A DNA stretch of 32,861 nt. It comes from Nitrospira sp. (GTDB lineage: Bacteria > Nitrospirota > Nitrospiria > Nitrospirales > Nitrospiraceae). The notes under the pieces were generated by a model. The model was not told where the DNA came from. It made no database searches and worked only from the letters and a program-made list of their open reading frames with translations. The stretch lies in NCBI GenBank assembly GCA_005116895.1, contig SWDO01000002.1:41046-73906 (forward strand), written 5' to 3'. Positions 15,305 through 23,425 of this stretch are shown piece by piece. Positions within the stretch are counted from its first letter, which is position 1; every line of letters begins with the position of its first letter. Position numbers and translations under genes: made by a program.

Positions 15305-17020
15305 ATGAGTACGGTATCCAACAGCAGTGACGCTCAGTTAGACCGCGATGCATTGGCCGCGTTGTACGAAGAAACTTTCAAGAACCTTGAAGAAGGCACG
15401 ATTACCGAGGGCCGGGTCGTGGCCTTGACCAAGGATAAGGTCGTCATCGATATCGGGTACAAATCAGAGGGTATGATTCCGACTGATCAGTTTTCTTCCG
15501 AGGAGCTTCAGAATCTCAAGATCAGTGACCGGGTCCAAGTCTATATCGAAGAATGTGAAGATGCAGACGGCAATCTCGTTCTTTCCAAGGAAAAAGCCGA
15601 CAAGATGAAAATTTGGGAAGAACTCGAGACCCTCTATAAGGAAGAGAAGAGTATAGAAGGGAAGATTGTCTCACGCATCAAGGGCGGCATGATGGTCGAT
15701 ATTGGTGTCAAAGCGTTCTTGCCCGGCTCACAAATCGATCTTCATCCGGTTCGTGACCTGGATGGGCTCGTCGGAAAGACCTTCCCCCTGAAGATCATCA
15801 AGATCAACCACCGGCGAGGGAATGTGGTCGTGTCAAGGCGTGTGTTGTTGGAAGAAACCAGGGATAAAAAACGGCAGACGACGCTGGCTACGCTCAAAGA
15901 AGGACAACTCATCCAGGGGACCGTCAAAAATATCACCGACTACGGATCGTTCATTGATCTCGGCGGGATTGACGGGTTGCTGCATATCACCGACATGTCG
16001 TGGGGGCGAGTTGGACACCCATCGGAACTGTTTACCGTGGGAGATAAGGCCGAAGTCACCGTCTTGAAATACGATCGCGAAACCGGTCGCATTTCTCTCG
16101 GGCTCAAGCAGAAGAGTGCGGATCCCTGGACCAATGTTGCCGGTAAGTATCCGATTGGCACCAGAGTCCGCGGTCGTGTGGTCAGTCTGACTGATTACGG
16201 AGCGTTCGTAGAGCTGGAGCCGGGTGTTGAGGGATTGGTGCACGTTTCCGAGATGTCGTGGACGCATGAAGTCAGGCATCCATCGAGAGTCGTGGCGGTC
16301 GGTGATCAAGTGGAAGCTGCGGTGCTCAATGTCGACCCCGCGAGCCGCAAGATCTCATTAGGCATGAAACAAACGGCACCCAATCCCTGGGACATGATCG
16401 AAGGCAAATATCCGGTCGGGACTCGTATTGAGGGAAAAGTAAAGAGCCTGACTGATTTCGGTGCCTTCATTGGACTTGAAGAGGGGATTGACGGACTCAT
16501 TCATATTTCCGACATGTCATGGACGAAGCACATCAAGCATCCCTCTGAGCTGTTCAAAAAAGGACAAAAAGTGGAAGCGGTTGTGTTACGTATCGACAAA
16601 GAAAAAGAACGGCTCTCGTTGGGCTATAAACAGTTGGCGCGTGATCCGTGGGATGAGGCGATTCCAGCGCGCTATCACATCGGGGATTCAGTGACCGGCA
16701 AGGTGTCGAAAGTCGCTGATTTTGGAATCTTCATCGAGTTGGACGCTGGGGTGGAAGGGTTAATCCATGTCAGCGAATCTGGTCTTGAACCCTCTGCGAA
16801 GCTGGAAGAAAAGTTTAAGTTGCAGGATGACGTGACGGCGAAGATAATCAAGGTCGATCGAGAGGAACGCAAGATCGCACTCAGCCTTCGGGACCATCAA
16901 CAGGACTGGGAGCGTAAGCAGGTTGACGACTATCACTCGACACAAGGTGTGCTGGACCAGAGTCTAGGGCGGGCGGCCAAACAGAGCCGGAAACGGTCGC
17001 AACCGGACGATCAAAACTAA
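15305..17020 (+). CDS. rpsA: 30S ribosomal protein S1
   Basis: 571 residues with six S1 (OB-fold) domains, as in E. coli S1 (557). Domains start near residues 33, 115, 200, 285, 372 and 459. The last four show the canonical G-x-V-x-x-[IVL]-x-D-[YF]-G-[AS]-F-[IV] and H-[IV]-[ST]-[ED]-M-S-W pattern; domains 1 and 2, which dock S1 on the 30S subunit, are divergent as usual. Domain 6 ends in SESGLEPSAKLEE instead of the MSW form. GAGGTAGGA precedes ATG 15305. S1 guides mRNA onto the ribosome. The stop sits inside a 7-bp inverted repeat (17008-17028) without a T-run. Confidence 0.96.
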   Translation: MSTVSNSSDAQLDRDALAALYEETFKNLEEGTITEGRVVALTKDKVVIDIGYKSEGMIPTDQFSSEELQNLKISDRVQVYIEECEDADGNLVLSKEKADKMKIWEELETLYKEEKSIEGKIVSRIKGGMMVDIGVKAFLPGSQIDLHPVRDLDGLVGKTFPLKIIKINHRRGNVVVSRRVLLEETRDKKRQTTLATLKEGQLIQGTVKNITDYGSFIDLGGIDGLLHITDMSWGRVGHPSELFTVGDKAEVTVLKYDRETGRISLGLKQKSADPWTNVAGKYPIGTRVRGRVVSLTDYGAFVELEPGVEGLVHVSEMSWTHEVRHPSRVVAVGDQVEAAVLNVDPASRKISLGMKQTAPNPWDMIEGKYPVGTRIEGKVKSLTDFGAFIGLEEGIDGLIHISDMSWTKHIKHPSELFKKGQKVEAVVLRIDKEKERLSLGYKQLARDPWDEAIPARYHIGDSVTGKVSKVADFGIFIELDAGVEGLIHVSESGLEPSAKLEEKFKLQDDVTAKIIKVDREERKIALSLRDHQQDWERKQVDDYHSTQGVLDQSLGRAAKQSRKRSQPDDQN

Positions 17021-17055
17021 GTTGATCGGTTTGGGAACGATGTGGGATATGGCCA

Positions 17056-17958
17056 ATGGCAGATGAAGTGACACAGGCAGCACAGCCTCCCAAGCGCCAT
17101 CTACTGCGAAAAGCCTTTTGGCTTTTCGCAGTAGGGCTGGGGGCGCTGATGCTGATCAATCTCTTATTCCCAGACCTCGATCTATCCACTGACGACCGCA
17201 TCGCTCTGATTCGAGTTGAGGGAGTCATTTTGGATTCTCAGACGACCATTGGAGAGCTGAAGCGATTCAGCGAAAATCCTTCCGTCAAGGCCATCGTCAT
17301 TAGAATTGATAGTCCTGGAGGCGGCGTGGTGCCATCACAAGAGATTTATAATGCCGTCAAGCAGGTCAGAAGTAAGCACAACAAGGCGGTGATCGCGTCA
17401 ATGGGAAGTGTCGCCGCATCGGGAGGTTATTACATCGCTGCCGCAACGGATCGGATTGTGGCCAATCCTGGGACTCTGACCGGTAGTATCGGCGTCATTA
17501 TGGAAACGGCCAATGTGGAAGGGTTACTCCAGAAGATCGGTGTGGAGGGGGTCGTCATTAAGAGCGGAAAGTATAAGGATGTCGGTTCTCCACTTCGGAA
17601 GATGAGCACGGATGAAAGAGGCTTGTTGCAGGGCGTGATGGATGATGTCCATAAGCAGTTTATCGAGGCGGTGGCGGAAGGCCGTTCACTCGAACTCCGG
17701 GCTGCTCAAGCCCTGGCCGACGGTCGAATCTTTACCGGACGCCAGGCTAAGGAAGCTAAGCTGGTCGACGAACTCGGCGACTTGGAAGATGCCATTCAAC
17801 TGGCTGCGGAGGTCGTCGGGATCGAAGGGGAACCGAAGGTCATCGAGCCTCGCCGGCGCTTTTCCCTTCGTGAAGTTCTGGACTCAAAACTTAGCATGCT
17901 GTTCCCCAAGTTGGATGTTCAGCCGGGTGTGAATTTGAAGTATCTTATGGCCTTCTAG
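17056..17958 (+). CDS. sppA: Signal peptide peptidase SppA, short form
   Basis: 300 residues. One membrane helix (about 20-38) is followed by a ClpP-like serine protease domain. The nucleophile is probably S122 in GSVAASGGYY, with general base K174 in SGKYKDVGSP; DSPGGGV (85-91) precedes them. This is the half-size form typical of many Gram-positives and Nitrospirota; E. coli has a double-length version. It cleaves leftover signal peptides in the membrane. A perfect hairpin at 17101-17134 lies within codons 16-27. The gene sits between rpsA and the IHF/HU gene. Confidence 0.93.
   Translation: MADEVTQAAQPPKRHLLRKAFWLFAVGLGALMLINLLFPDLDLSTDDRIALIRVEGVILDSQTTIGELKRFSENPSVKAIVIRIDSPGGGVVPSQEIYNAVKQVRSKHNKAVIASMGSVAASGGYYIAAATDRIVANPGTLTGSIGVIMETANVEGLLQKIGVEGVVIKSGKYKDVGSPLRKMSTDERGLLQGVMDDVHKQFIEAVAEGRSLELRAAQALADGRIFTGRQAKEAKLVDELGDLEDAIQLAAEVVGIEGEPKVIEPRRRFSLREVLDSKLSMLFPKLDVQPGVNLKYLMAF
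17101..17134 (+). repeat. Perfect 15-bp inverted repeat with TTTT loop inside sppA
   Basis: CTACTGCGAAAAGCC pairs without mismatch with GGCTTTTCGCAGTAG across a four-base T loop. It lies 45 bases after the sppA start and is fully translated (LLRKAFWLFAVG). There is no T-run after it, so it is not a standard terminator. A stem of this length is not expected by chance at one chosen site. Confidence 0.9.
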
Positions 17959-18006
17959 CTGTGGCCATGAAGGTGTGGCGGTTATCGCGGCGAAGGGAGG
18001 GTGGAG

Positions 18007-18288
18007 ATGACCAAGGCGCAGATCATTGAGAAAGTTTCTGAGCAAGTCACCACGCTGACGAAGCGACAGGCCGAAGTAGTGATCAACACCATTTTCGATT
18101 GTGTCAGGGATTCGCTGAAAAATGGCGATAAAACTGAGATTCGTGGCTTCGGCAGCTTTCGCCTGCGGGCTCGTCGAATGAAAGAAGGGCGCAATCCAAA
18201 GACCGGAGAGACAGTTGCGGTACCGGCCAAGCGAGTCCCGTTTTTTAAGGCCGGCAAAGAACTGAAGGAATTGCTCAACCAACAGTAG
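18007..18288 (+). CDS. IHF/HU-family DNA-bending protein
   Basis: 93 residues from ATG 18007, with GGGAGG six bases upstream; GTG 18001 would have no spacing to that site. It has the full fold: MTKAQIIEKVSE, IFDCVRDSLKNGDKTEIRGFGSF and the DNA-arm signature GRNPKTGE with the intercalating Pro. It ends VPFFKAGKELKELL. The sequence is closer to IHF subunits than HU (ihfB also follows rpsA in E. coli), but subunit type cannot be settled by eye. It compacts DNA and bends it for recombination and transcription. Confidence 0.93.
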   Translation: MTKAQIIEKVSEQVTTLTKRQAEVVINTIFDCVRDSLKNGDKTEIRGFGSFRLRARRMKEGRNPKTGETVAVPAKRVPFFKAGKELKELLNQQ

Positions 18289-18314
18289 CGATTGTCTGGT
18301 TGAAAGGGGAATCC

Positions 18315-19316
18315 ATGTCGGTATCAGATTCTTCGCAGGCGAATACCACAGAAATCCACTGGACAGACGGTGCCCTCAAACGAATGGAGCGCGCCCCGAT
18401 ATTTCTGCGTGGTATGGTCCGCCGCTTGGCTGAAACGAAAGCGCGAGAATTGGGGTACGAGGAAATCACCGAGGAGATTCTTGAGCAGTTTAAGGGACAG
18501 ATGATGGGACGCATGGGCGGTGAGGCCGGTATGGCCTCCGCTGTCGAAGAGATGGCCAATGGCCGCCTTCCATGGACCGCCGCCGCGAAAGAACGGTTGG
18601 GTATGGTACCCGAGTTCATGCGCGCGATGATCAAGCAGATTACGGAGGAAATTGCGAAGGAACGGGGGCATCTTGAAGTAAATGTCGAGTTATTTGAAAA
18701 AGTGGAAGCGCTTGGTGACCTCCACGAGGAGGGCGGCCTCCCGATGGAATGGACCGAGGACGCCGTGGCGCTACTGCAAGACAAGTTAAAGCACTCCCCT
18801 CCCATCGCAATGGACTTTGTGACGGATATGCTGAAACGAGACAGTGAGGATCTGGCTAGAGAACGGGGTCTCACCCGCATCGATGAACAGATCCTGCATG
18901 AACTCTGGGAAGCACCGCAGGAACGAATGGCATGGACGGATGAAGCCTGGAAACGGCTTCAAACTTCTCCTGATTTTGTCCGTAGCGGTATACGCAAAGC
19001 AGCTGAACGGCGAGCGCGCAAGCTAGGGTTGAAAGAAATTGACTCAGACCATCTGACGACATTTCGGAATCAGGCGATGATGAAAGCCGTTAAGCGTATC
19101 CGCTCATTCGGCTATCATGAATTAACCTTCGATGCCTTTGAAACCGCCTTGAAGAAAACCAAGCGCCTGCAGGGGAATGATCAGGCGGAGAAACGCCTTC
19201 AGGAAATCCGTGGACACTTTGCCGATCCATTGACTAAGAAGCCTGACGGCGGGACTCTGGGAGCCGATCTCATGGATCGGTTCCGCAACTATCTCAAGGG
19301 CGAGGGAACACTCTAA
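18315..19316 (+). CDS. Protein of four PCP-reductase-like (BchB C-terminal type) domains
   Basis: 333 residues from ATG 18315, with AAAGGGGA upstream. Four tandem units of 45-70 residues start at IHWTDGALKRM, LPWTAAAKERL, MEWTEDAVALL and MAWTDEAWKRL. Each continues with a Pro-containing helix and an A-x-[ED]-x-G segment (ARELGYEEIT, AKERGHLEV, ARERGLTRID, ARKLGLKEID). These match the two units in the protein at 3621. There is no zinc ribbon here, no signal peptide and no membrane helix. After the fourth unit comes a charged tail rich in Lys and Arg. The domain is known from protochlorophyllide reductase subunit B; its function in this protein is unknown. It is 26 bases after the IHF/HU gene and may share its transcript. 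Confidence 0.8.
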   Translation: MSVSDSSQANTTEIHWTDGALKRMERAPIFLRGMVRRLAETKARELGYEEITEEILEQFKGQMMGRMGGEAGMASAVEEMANGRLPWTAAAKERLGMVPEFMRAMIKQITEEIAKERGHLEVNVELFEKVEALGDLHEEGGLPMEWTEDAVALLQDKLKHSPPIAMDFVTDMLKRDSEDLARERGLTRIDEQILHELWEAPQERMAWTDEAWKRLQTSPDFVRSGIRKAAERRARKLGLKEIDSDHLTTFRNQAMMKAVKRIRSFGYHELTFDAFETALKKTKRLQGNDQAEKRLQEIRGHFADPLTKKPDGGTLGADLMDRFRNYLKGEGTL

Positions 19317-19318
19317 CT

Positions 19319-19336
19319 GGACGAAGCTTCTCGTCC
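19319..19336. terminator. Weak hairpin between convergent genes
   Basis: GGACGA and TCGTCC pair around AGCTTC just after the stop of the PCP-reductase-like gene and before the 3' end of the convergent minus-strand gene. There is no T-run, so termination is doubtful. Confidence 0.3.
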
Positions 19337-19397
19337 GTCAATTCCAACGTGTTCCACGAAAATATCCAACCGACCAATTCGGATCGGAGATTCTCTT

Positions 19398-19718
19398 CTA
19401 GTGGGCTTCCACCTGCTGAGGCCAAAACTTGTGCCGAATTTGCGGGAGCGGTTCGTTGTCTAAATTGGGAATGTCGTATAGACAACGATCAATCATCGAA
19501 ACTTCGTCTTCGGTTAATGGCAGCGTCACTTTCTTCTTCCAGAACTGATCAAGCGTAAAATAATCTGCCGATTGCGGCTTCTGCGCCAATAGCTCCTGCA
19601 TGTTTTTGAAGCCCGGGGTATCAACGCCAGGGATACGCCCCTTGTTTCGATCATGACACCAGGTAAGAACTTCGGCAATCCCGTACATCGTGATATCAAC
19701 ATTCACCATTTTGCTCAT
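19398..19718 (-). CDS. Conserved-looking small soluble protein, function unknown
   Basis: 106 residues. The start at 19718 is well supported: on the minus strand AGGAGGAAGG lies just before the ATG. It begins MSKMVNVDITMYGIAEVLTWCHDRNKGRIPGVDTPGF. There is no signal peptide or membrane segment, and a single Cys-His pair near residue 21. The second half is predicted helical and acidic (LTEDEVSMIDRCLYDIPNLD). I do not recognise a family. It is expressed divergently from the VCBS lipoprotein, with promoter-like sequences for both in the shared gap. Confidence 0.78.
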   Translation of the reverse strand: MSKMVNVDITMYGIAEVLTWCHDRNKGRIPGVDTPGFKNMQELLAQKPQSADYFTLDQFWKKKVTLPLTEDEVSMIDRCLYDIPNLDNEPLPQIRHKFWPQQVEAH

Positions 19719-19744
19719 AACCTTCCTCCTAAAAGTAGCGTCTC

Positions 19745-19774
19745 ATCATAACGTAAGCGGCAGGCAAAATTCAA
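19745..19774 (-). promoter_or_regulatory. Candidate promoter of the 106-residue protein
   Basis: On the minus strand TTGAAT (19774-19769), an 18-bp spacer and TATGAT (19750-19745) give a good match, with the strong ribosome site about 20 bases further on. Confidence 0.5.
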
Positions 19775-19798
19775 AGGCTGATGAGGTCTTGCTGAAGA

Positions 19799-19828
19799 TT
19801 GCGAGTGGGAAGACTGCCTCTGTATACT
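19799..19828 (+). promoter_or_regulatory. Candidate promoter of the VCBS lipoprotein gene
   Basis: TTGCGA (19799-19804), an 18-bp spacer and TATACT (19823-19828), with TG directly before the -10. Transcription would start near 19835, about 57 bases before the GTG start. Confidence 0.5.
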
Positions 19829-19891
19829 GGGCCTTCTGATTCCATCATTATAGGCTCATTGGTCCAGCAGGGTTGGGGTGTCGGAGACGGT

Positions 19892-21106
19892 GTGAAGATT
19901 GGTATCGAGCGGAAATCGCATGCAGCCAGGCCGCTTCTTACCCTGTTATGGCTGTTTCTTCTCATTGGTCATGGTCTATGGGCCTGTTCCAAGAGCGAGC
20001 CGTATAATCCACCTGATCCTTTTTATTATTTTGCCAGCTACAAGGTCGGCAAAAATCCAACCACGGTTGTTACCGAAGACCTCAATCATGACTCATTCAC
20101 CGATCTCGTCACCACCAATATTGCGAGTAATACCCTCTCGATATTGTTGGGGAATGGAGATGGGACATTCAGAGATCAGCTTCAGCTCAATGTCTGCCAG
20201 GAACCGCGTTCCCTCGTGATAAGCAACTTCAATCAGGACCGACATGCTGATGTGGCCCTGGCGTGCTCCGGTGGCGATGAAGTCATGATCTTGCTCGGGC
20301 ATGGAGATGGAAAGTTTGAAGAGGGCCCACGTTATCCGGTCCATCGTGCACCAATTGCACTAGCCGTCAACGATATCAATGGCGATCATCATGCGGATCT
20401 TGTCGTTGCTTTACGAAACGATAAGGTCAAAATCTTCCTCGGGAACGGGACCGGTGAATTTCGACACGGAGTTCAGTACGAACATGGAGATACTCCCACA
20501 TCCGTTGCTCTCTCTGATCTCAATACCGATGGCAAATTAGACATGGTGGTGACGAATGGGGGACCGATGTCGAATGCCGTCTCCATTTGGCTCGGGAATG
20601 GTGACGGTTCTTTTCGGGATCCCACCGACTATTCGACAGGCCGCCGACCTCTTGGTGTAAGTTTTGCCGACTTCAATAACGATCATCATAGAGATCTCCT
20701 GGTCATCAACGGAGAGCAGGATAGCTTCACAACGTTTCTTGGTAACGGCAACGCGACATTCCGATCCGGTAAGGATTCCGGGGCTGATGCCGGTCCGAAC
20801 TTTGGGTTGGCGAGGGATTTCAATGGCGATAGGATAGAGGATGTCGCGATCGTCAATCTCCAGTCCAATGATCTGTCGATCTTGTTCGGGAAAGGCGATG
20901 GGACCTTTCATTACCCACCGAGAAATTACCGCACGAAGTCCGGCCCGTTTGCTCTTTCGTCCTTTCATGTCACAACCTCCGGGCTGGAAGAACCGGGACT
21001 GGCCATCGCCGATAACGGGAGTGGCAGCGTCTCGATTTTTCTTCACCGTGGACTCAAACCCGTTGCAACGTCGAAGGCACGTGAGTCGGACGCGAGCAAT
21101 CGCTGA
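19892..21106 (+). CDS. Lipoprotein with VCBS/FG-GAP-type beta-propeller repeats
   Basis: 404 residues from GTG 19892, chosen because GGAG lies five bases upstream and because it gives a proper lipoprotein signal (IERKSHAARP, hydrophobic core, then a G-L-W-A-C lipobox). An earlier TTG at 19799 would overlap the promoter. The mature protein holds six clear repeats of about 50 residues with a D-[LFI]-N-x-D-x-x-x-D core (for example DLNHDSFTD, DINGDHHAD, DFNGDRIED) followed by LGNGDGTF-type loops, plus a seventh degenerate one. This indicates a seven-bladed propeller with Ca-binding loops facing the periplasm or cell surface. Such proteins bind ligands or partners; the specific role is unknown. 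Confidence 0.85.
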   Translation: MKIGIERKSHAARPLLTLLWLFLLIGHGLWACSKSEPYNPPDPFYYFASYKVGKNPTTVVTEDLNHDSFTDLVTTNIASNTLSILLGNGDGTFRDQLQLNVCQEPRSLVISNFNQDRHADVALACSGGDEVMILLGHGDGKFEEGPRYPVHRAPIALAVNDINGDHHADLVVALRNDKVKIFLGNGTGEFRHGVQYEHGDTPTSVALSDLNTDGKLDMVVTNGGPMSNAVSIWLGNGDGSFRDPTDYSTGRRPLGVSFADFNNDHHRDLLVINGEQDSFTTFLGNGNATFRSGKDSGADAGPNFGLARDFNGDRIEDVAIVNLQSNDLSILFGKGDGTFHYPPRNYRTKSGPFALSSFHVTTSGLEEPGLAIADNGSGSVSIFLHRGLKPVATSKARESDASNR

Positions 21107-21181
21107 CTATTCTTGACAGCCAGGAGGGCCTTCGCTAGCGTTGCCGGTGAGGAAAACTGCTCGCGATTATCAGGCATTACG

Positions 21182-21388
21182 ATGGCGTTTCGATCCTTTG
21201 CATGGTGGTTCATGATTGGGGCTCTCTTGACCCTTTCCGTCCTGATGGTGCAGGGTGGGGTTCGGGATTTGTGGGAAGGGACTCAACCGGCTGGGGGCAC
21301 CAATGTCTTGGTGTACTTTGGCACGACGCTCATGGGCGGCGGCTTGCTCGCCGGATGCGTCGCGCTCATTATGAATCGCATTCGGTAA
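21182..21388 (+). CDS. Small two-helix membrane protein, unknown
   Basis: 68 residues if ATG 21182 is the start; the frame is open upstream to 21113 but without a better signal. Two hydrophobic stretches (SFAWWFMIGALLTLSVLMV and VLVYFGTTLMGGGLLAGCV) flank a short polar loop with Trp. There is no recognisable motif. It is 20 bases before the next small gene and probably in the same transcript as the lipoprotein. Confidence 0.55.
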   Translation: MAFRSFAWWFMIGALLTLSVLMVQGGVRDLWEGTQPAGGTNVLVYFGTTLMGGGLLAGCVALIMNRIR

Positions 21389-21408
21389 TCGGAGAGAACA
21401 GGACATGT

Positions 21409-21597
21409 ATGGAGTGCCTCAAGTGCAAGGGATTTATGCTGGTAGAGCGCCATTATACTCTCGTCAATCGTCGGATATACGCGCGTTGTCTCAATTGCGG
21501 ATTCTGGATTGATCTGGCCGACCTCCTCCGGTTTTTCCATAAAGTGATTGATAGTGGGCGGAAAGGTGATAAAGTGCGTGAATCCTTCATTTTCTAG
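21409..21597 (+). CDS. Small zinc-ribbon protein
   Basis: 62 residues from ATG 21409, preceded by AGGA at 21400. The frame is open for much longer upstream, but those codons overlap the membrane protein gene. Two Cys-x-x-Cys pairs, CLKC (3-6) and CLNC (29-32), are 22 residues apart, the layout of a zinc ribbon. A basic tail (SGRKGDKVRE) follows. It lies 15 bases before the carboxypeptidase gene. Function unknown. Confidence 0.7.
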   Translation: MECLKCKGFMLVERHYTLVNRRIYARCLNCGFWIDLADLLRFFHKVIDSGRKGDKVRESFIF

Positions 21598-21612
21598 AAG
21601 AGGCGGTCTTTT

Positions 21613-22545
21613 GTGGCCCAGCACGACTCTATCTCACCCGCCGATCATAGACGGAGTTGGGGTCGGATCCTTCCTCGCCTTGCGCTAGGTTCGGTTGTCT
21701 CTCTTTCTTTGCTCGCGTTCTCACTATGCCCGGCCTTGGGGATGGAGCATCATGCTAGAAAGCAGACCGCCCATCCTGTCAGCTATGCTCCTCAACCCCT
21801 TCCCTGGAAGAGAATTCCGGCGCACAGTATTCTCCTGAAGGAATTGCGATCGGGCCGTATTCTGTTCGAGTACGATGTGGAGAAACGTCTGTCGCCGGCC
21901 AGTCTTACCAAGATTATGTCGGCGCTGATCATTCTTGAAAAAGGCCGCCTGGATGATCTCGCCACCGTGAGCCGGAATGCGGCGAGGGCCCCCAAGACTC
22001 ACCTGCGACTCAAGATTGGAGAAGTCTTTCGCCTTGGCGATTTGCTCAAGGCGATGATGATGGTCTCCGCCAATGACGCCTGCCTGGCGGCTGTTGAGCA
22101 TGTCGGCGGCGATGAAGAGCAGTTTGTGAAATTGATGAATGCCAGAGCTGTGGCGCTTGGGTTATCCGACACGCATTTCAGCAATGGGTGCGGGTTTGAT
22201 GGTCCCGATCATTACTCGACGGCGGAAGATCTCGCGACACTCAGCGAGGTGGCGATGCGAAATGCGGTGTTCCGAAACCTTGTCAAAGAGGAGCGCGAGA
22301 TTATCACGCCGGTCAGTGGATATCGCGCCTACGTCCTGCATAATACGAATCGGTTACTTGGCCGCATTCCCGGTGTGGTAGGGGTCAAGACGGGATTCAC
22401 TTCTAAAGCCGGTCGATGCCTTATCGCGAAGGTTTCTCAAAATGGCAGCGAACTGCTCCTCGTGATCCTGAACTCCAATCGCCGATGGAATACCGCAAAA
22501 AGCCTCATCGATTACGGGTTCCGTCTCACAAATACCCCCCAATAG
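21613..22545 (+). CDS. D-alanyl-D-alanine carboxypeptidase (peptidase S11, PBP5/6 type)
   Basis: 310 residues from GTG 21613. An N-terminal signal/anchor (about 21-43) is followed by the penicillin-binding fold with all three active-site motifs: S97-L-T-K100, S152-A-N154 and K259-T-G261. FSNGCGFDGPDHYSTAEDLA and the stretch leading to GVVGVKTGFTSKAG are typical of S11 enzymes. It trims the terminal D-Ala from peptidoglycan stem peptides. The C-terminal beta domain and membrane-tethering helix of PBP5 are absent, as in the shorter DacC/DacF-like members common in this group, so the N-terminal helix may be the anchor. Confidence 0.93.
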   Translation: MAQHDSISPADHRRSWGRILPRLALGSVVSLSLLAFSLCPALGMEHHARKQTAHPVSYAPQPLPWKRIPAHSILLKELRSGRILFEYDVEKRLSPASLTKIMSALIILEKGRLDDLATVSRNAARAPKTHLRLKIGEVFRLGDLLKAMMMVSANDACLAAVEHVGGDEEQFVKLMNARAVALGLSDTHFSNGCGFDGPDHYSTAEDLATLSEVAMRNAVFRNLVKEEREIITPVSGYRAYVLHNTNRLLGRIPGVVGVKTGFTSKAGRCLIAKVSQNGSELLLVILNSNRRWNTAKSLIDYGFRLTNTPQ

Positions 22546-22607
22546 CAGCCTCCAGCTCTCATCCTTGGCATGCCTGCTCATCGGATAATCAAGGGATAAC
22601 GGTGCGT

Positions 22608-22628
22608 AACCGATCCAGCATATCGGTT
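22608..22628. terminator. Hairpin between convergent genes, possible terminator
   Basis: AACCGAT and ATCGGTT pair perfectly around a seven-base loop in the 178-bp gap between the carboxypeptidase gene and the convergent minus-strand gene. Only TTTG follows. I see no gene in this gap. Confidence 0.4.
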
Positions 22629-22723
22629 TGGGACGGTGGCTCTGTTTCAGAGTTTGCAGATGAGAAATCTTATCGATGATTCCGGATGGATTCCCCCAGG
22701 TCTGACTCCACATCTGGGCTGGA

Positions 22724-23254
22724 CTACCGTGGGGCAGCAAACTCGATGTTGATATCCTTCCCGAGGTAGTTCACTTGGAAACCCTGCTTATCGTAGGCCA
22801 TGACGGCACCCATGACGTTTTCGTCACCATACTCCTCTTGGCCTAATACCTTTCGGATCTCGTCAGGGCTCTCACTATTGAGCACGTTACGAAAGATGCC
22901 TCTGGTCTTATACGTGAATCGATTATTGATGAACAGGAGATCAACCCGCCCGTCCTGAATACGCACCCCAGCCATTGGACCGGTTGGCTTTCGCTGATCG
23001 AGCAGGAAAATGAAGCTCGCTTCCTGCTCAACCTTGACTCCGGAAATCTTTTCAGTGACGAGCGTTTCAACGGCTTTGGATTCTGAGTCGCCGAGTTTGA
23101 CGCCGAACAGCGAGATCTCGGTGCTCGAAATAGCCTTTGGCTCCATGACATCGTTCTTGCTCAACTCGTACGGCTCGGCATGAGCTGAGCCAAACACTAT
23201 AAGGACGCTCGCCAGCAGGATGATAACTCTTCGCATGACACGCTCTTTCATCAT
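22724..23254 (-). CDS. Periplasmic protein of unknown function
   Basis: About 176 residues if translation starts at the paired ATG-ATG at 23254/23251; ATG 23236 is another option. The open frame continues upstream but that part looks non-coding. The start gives a signal peptide (basic MKERVMRR, then IILLASVLIVFGS, cleavage near AHA-EP). The mature part reads ISSTEISLFGVKLGDSES, a pattern seen in small bacterial proteins where a G-[VI]-x-L-G-D segment begins a repeat-like alpha/beta fold, and ends with NYLGKDINIEF. It has no Cys in the mature part. I cannot assign a family. Confidence 0.72.
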   Translation of the reverse strand: MMKERVMRRVIILLASVLIVFGSAHAEPYELSKNDVMEPKAISSTEISLFGVKLGDSESKAVETLVTEKISGVKVEQEASFIFLLDQRKPTGPMAGVRIQDGRVDLLFINNRFTYKTRGIFRNVLNSESPDEIRKVLGQEEYGDENVMGAVMAYDKQGFQVNYLGKDINIEFAAPR

Positions 23255-23425
23255 GGTGTTTGGCGTTTCTTCTCTCTGTGGTCGTGATTGATTAGAATGC
23301 GTGAACCGGTAGAATCCAGAAAAGCATATAGCGCATTGTAGCCAAGAGCCCTCGGACCTGCAAGAAACAGGACACACGAGCCGCCGATGGATCGGGACTC
23401 GTCGGGCGGAGGCAGTATTCGTGCC

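Noticed and set aside
17008..17028. Inverted repeat CGATCAA/TTGATCG at the rpsA stop as a terminator.
   Set aside because: The stem is short and AT-rich and is not followed by a T-run.
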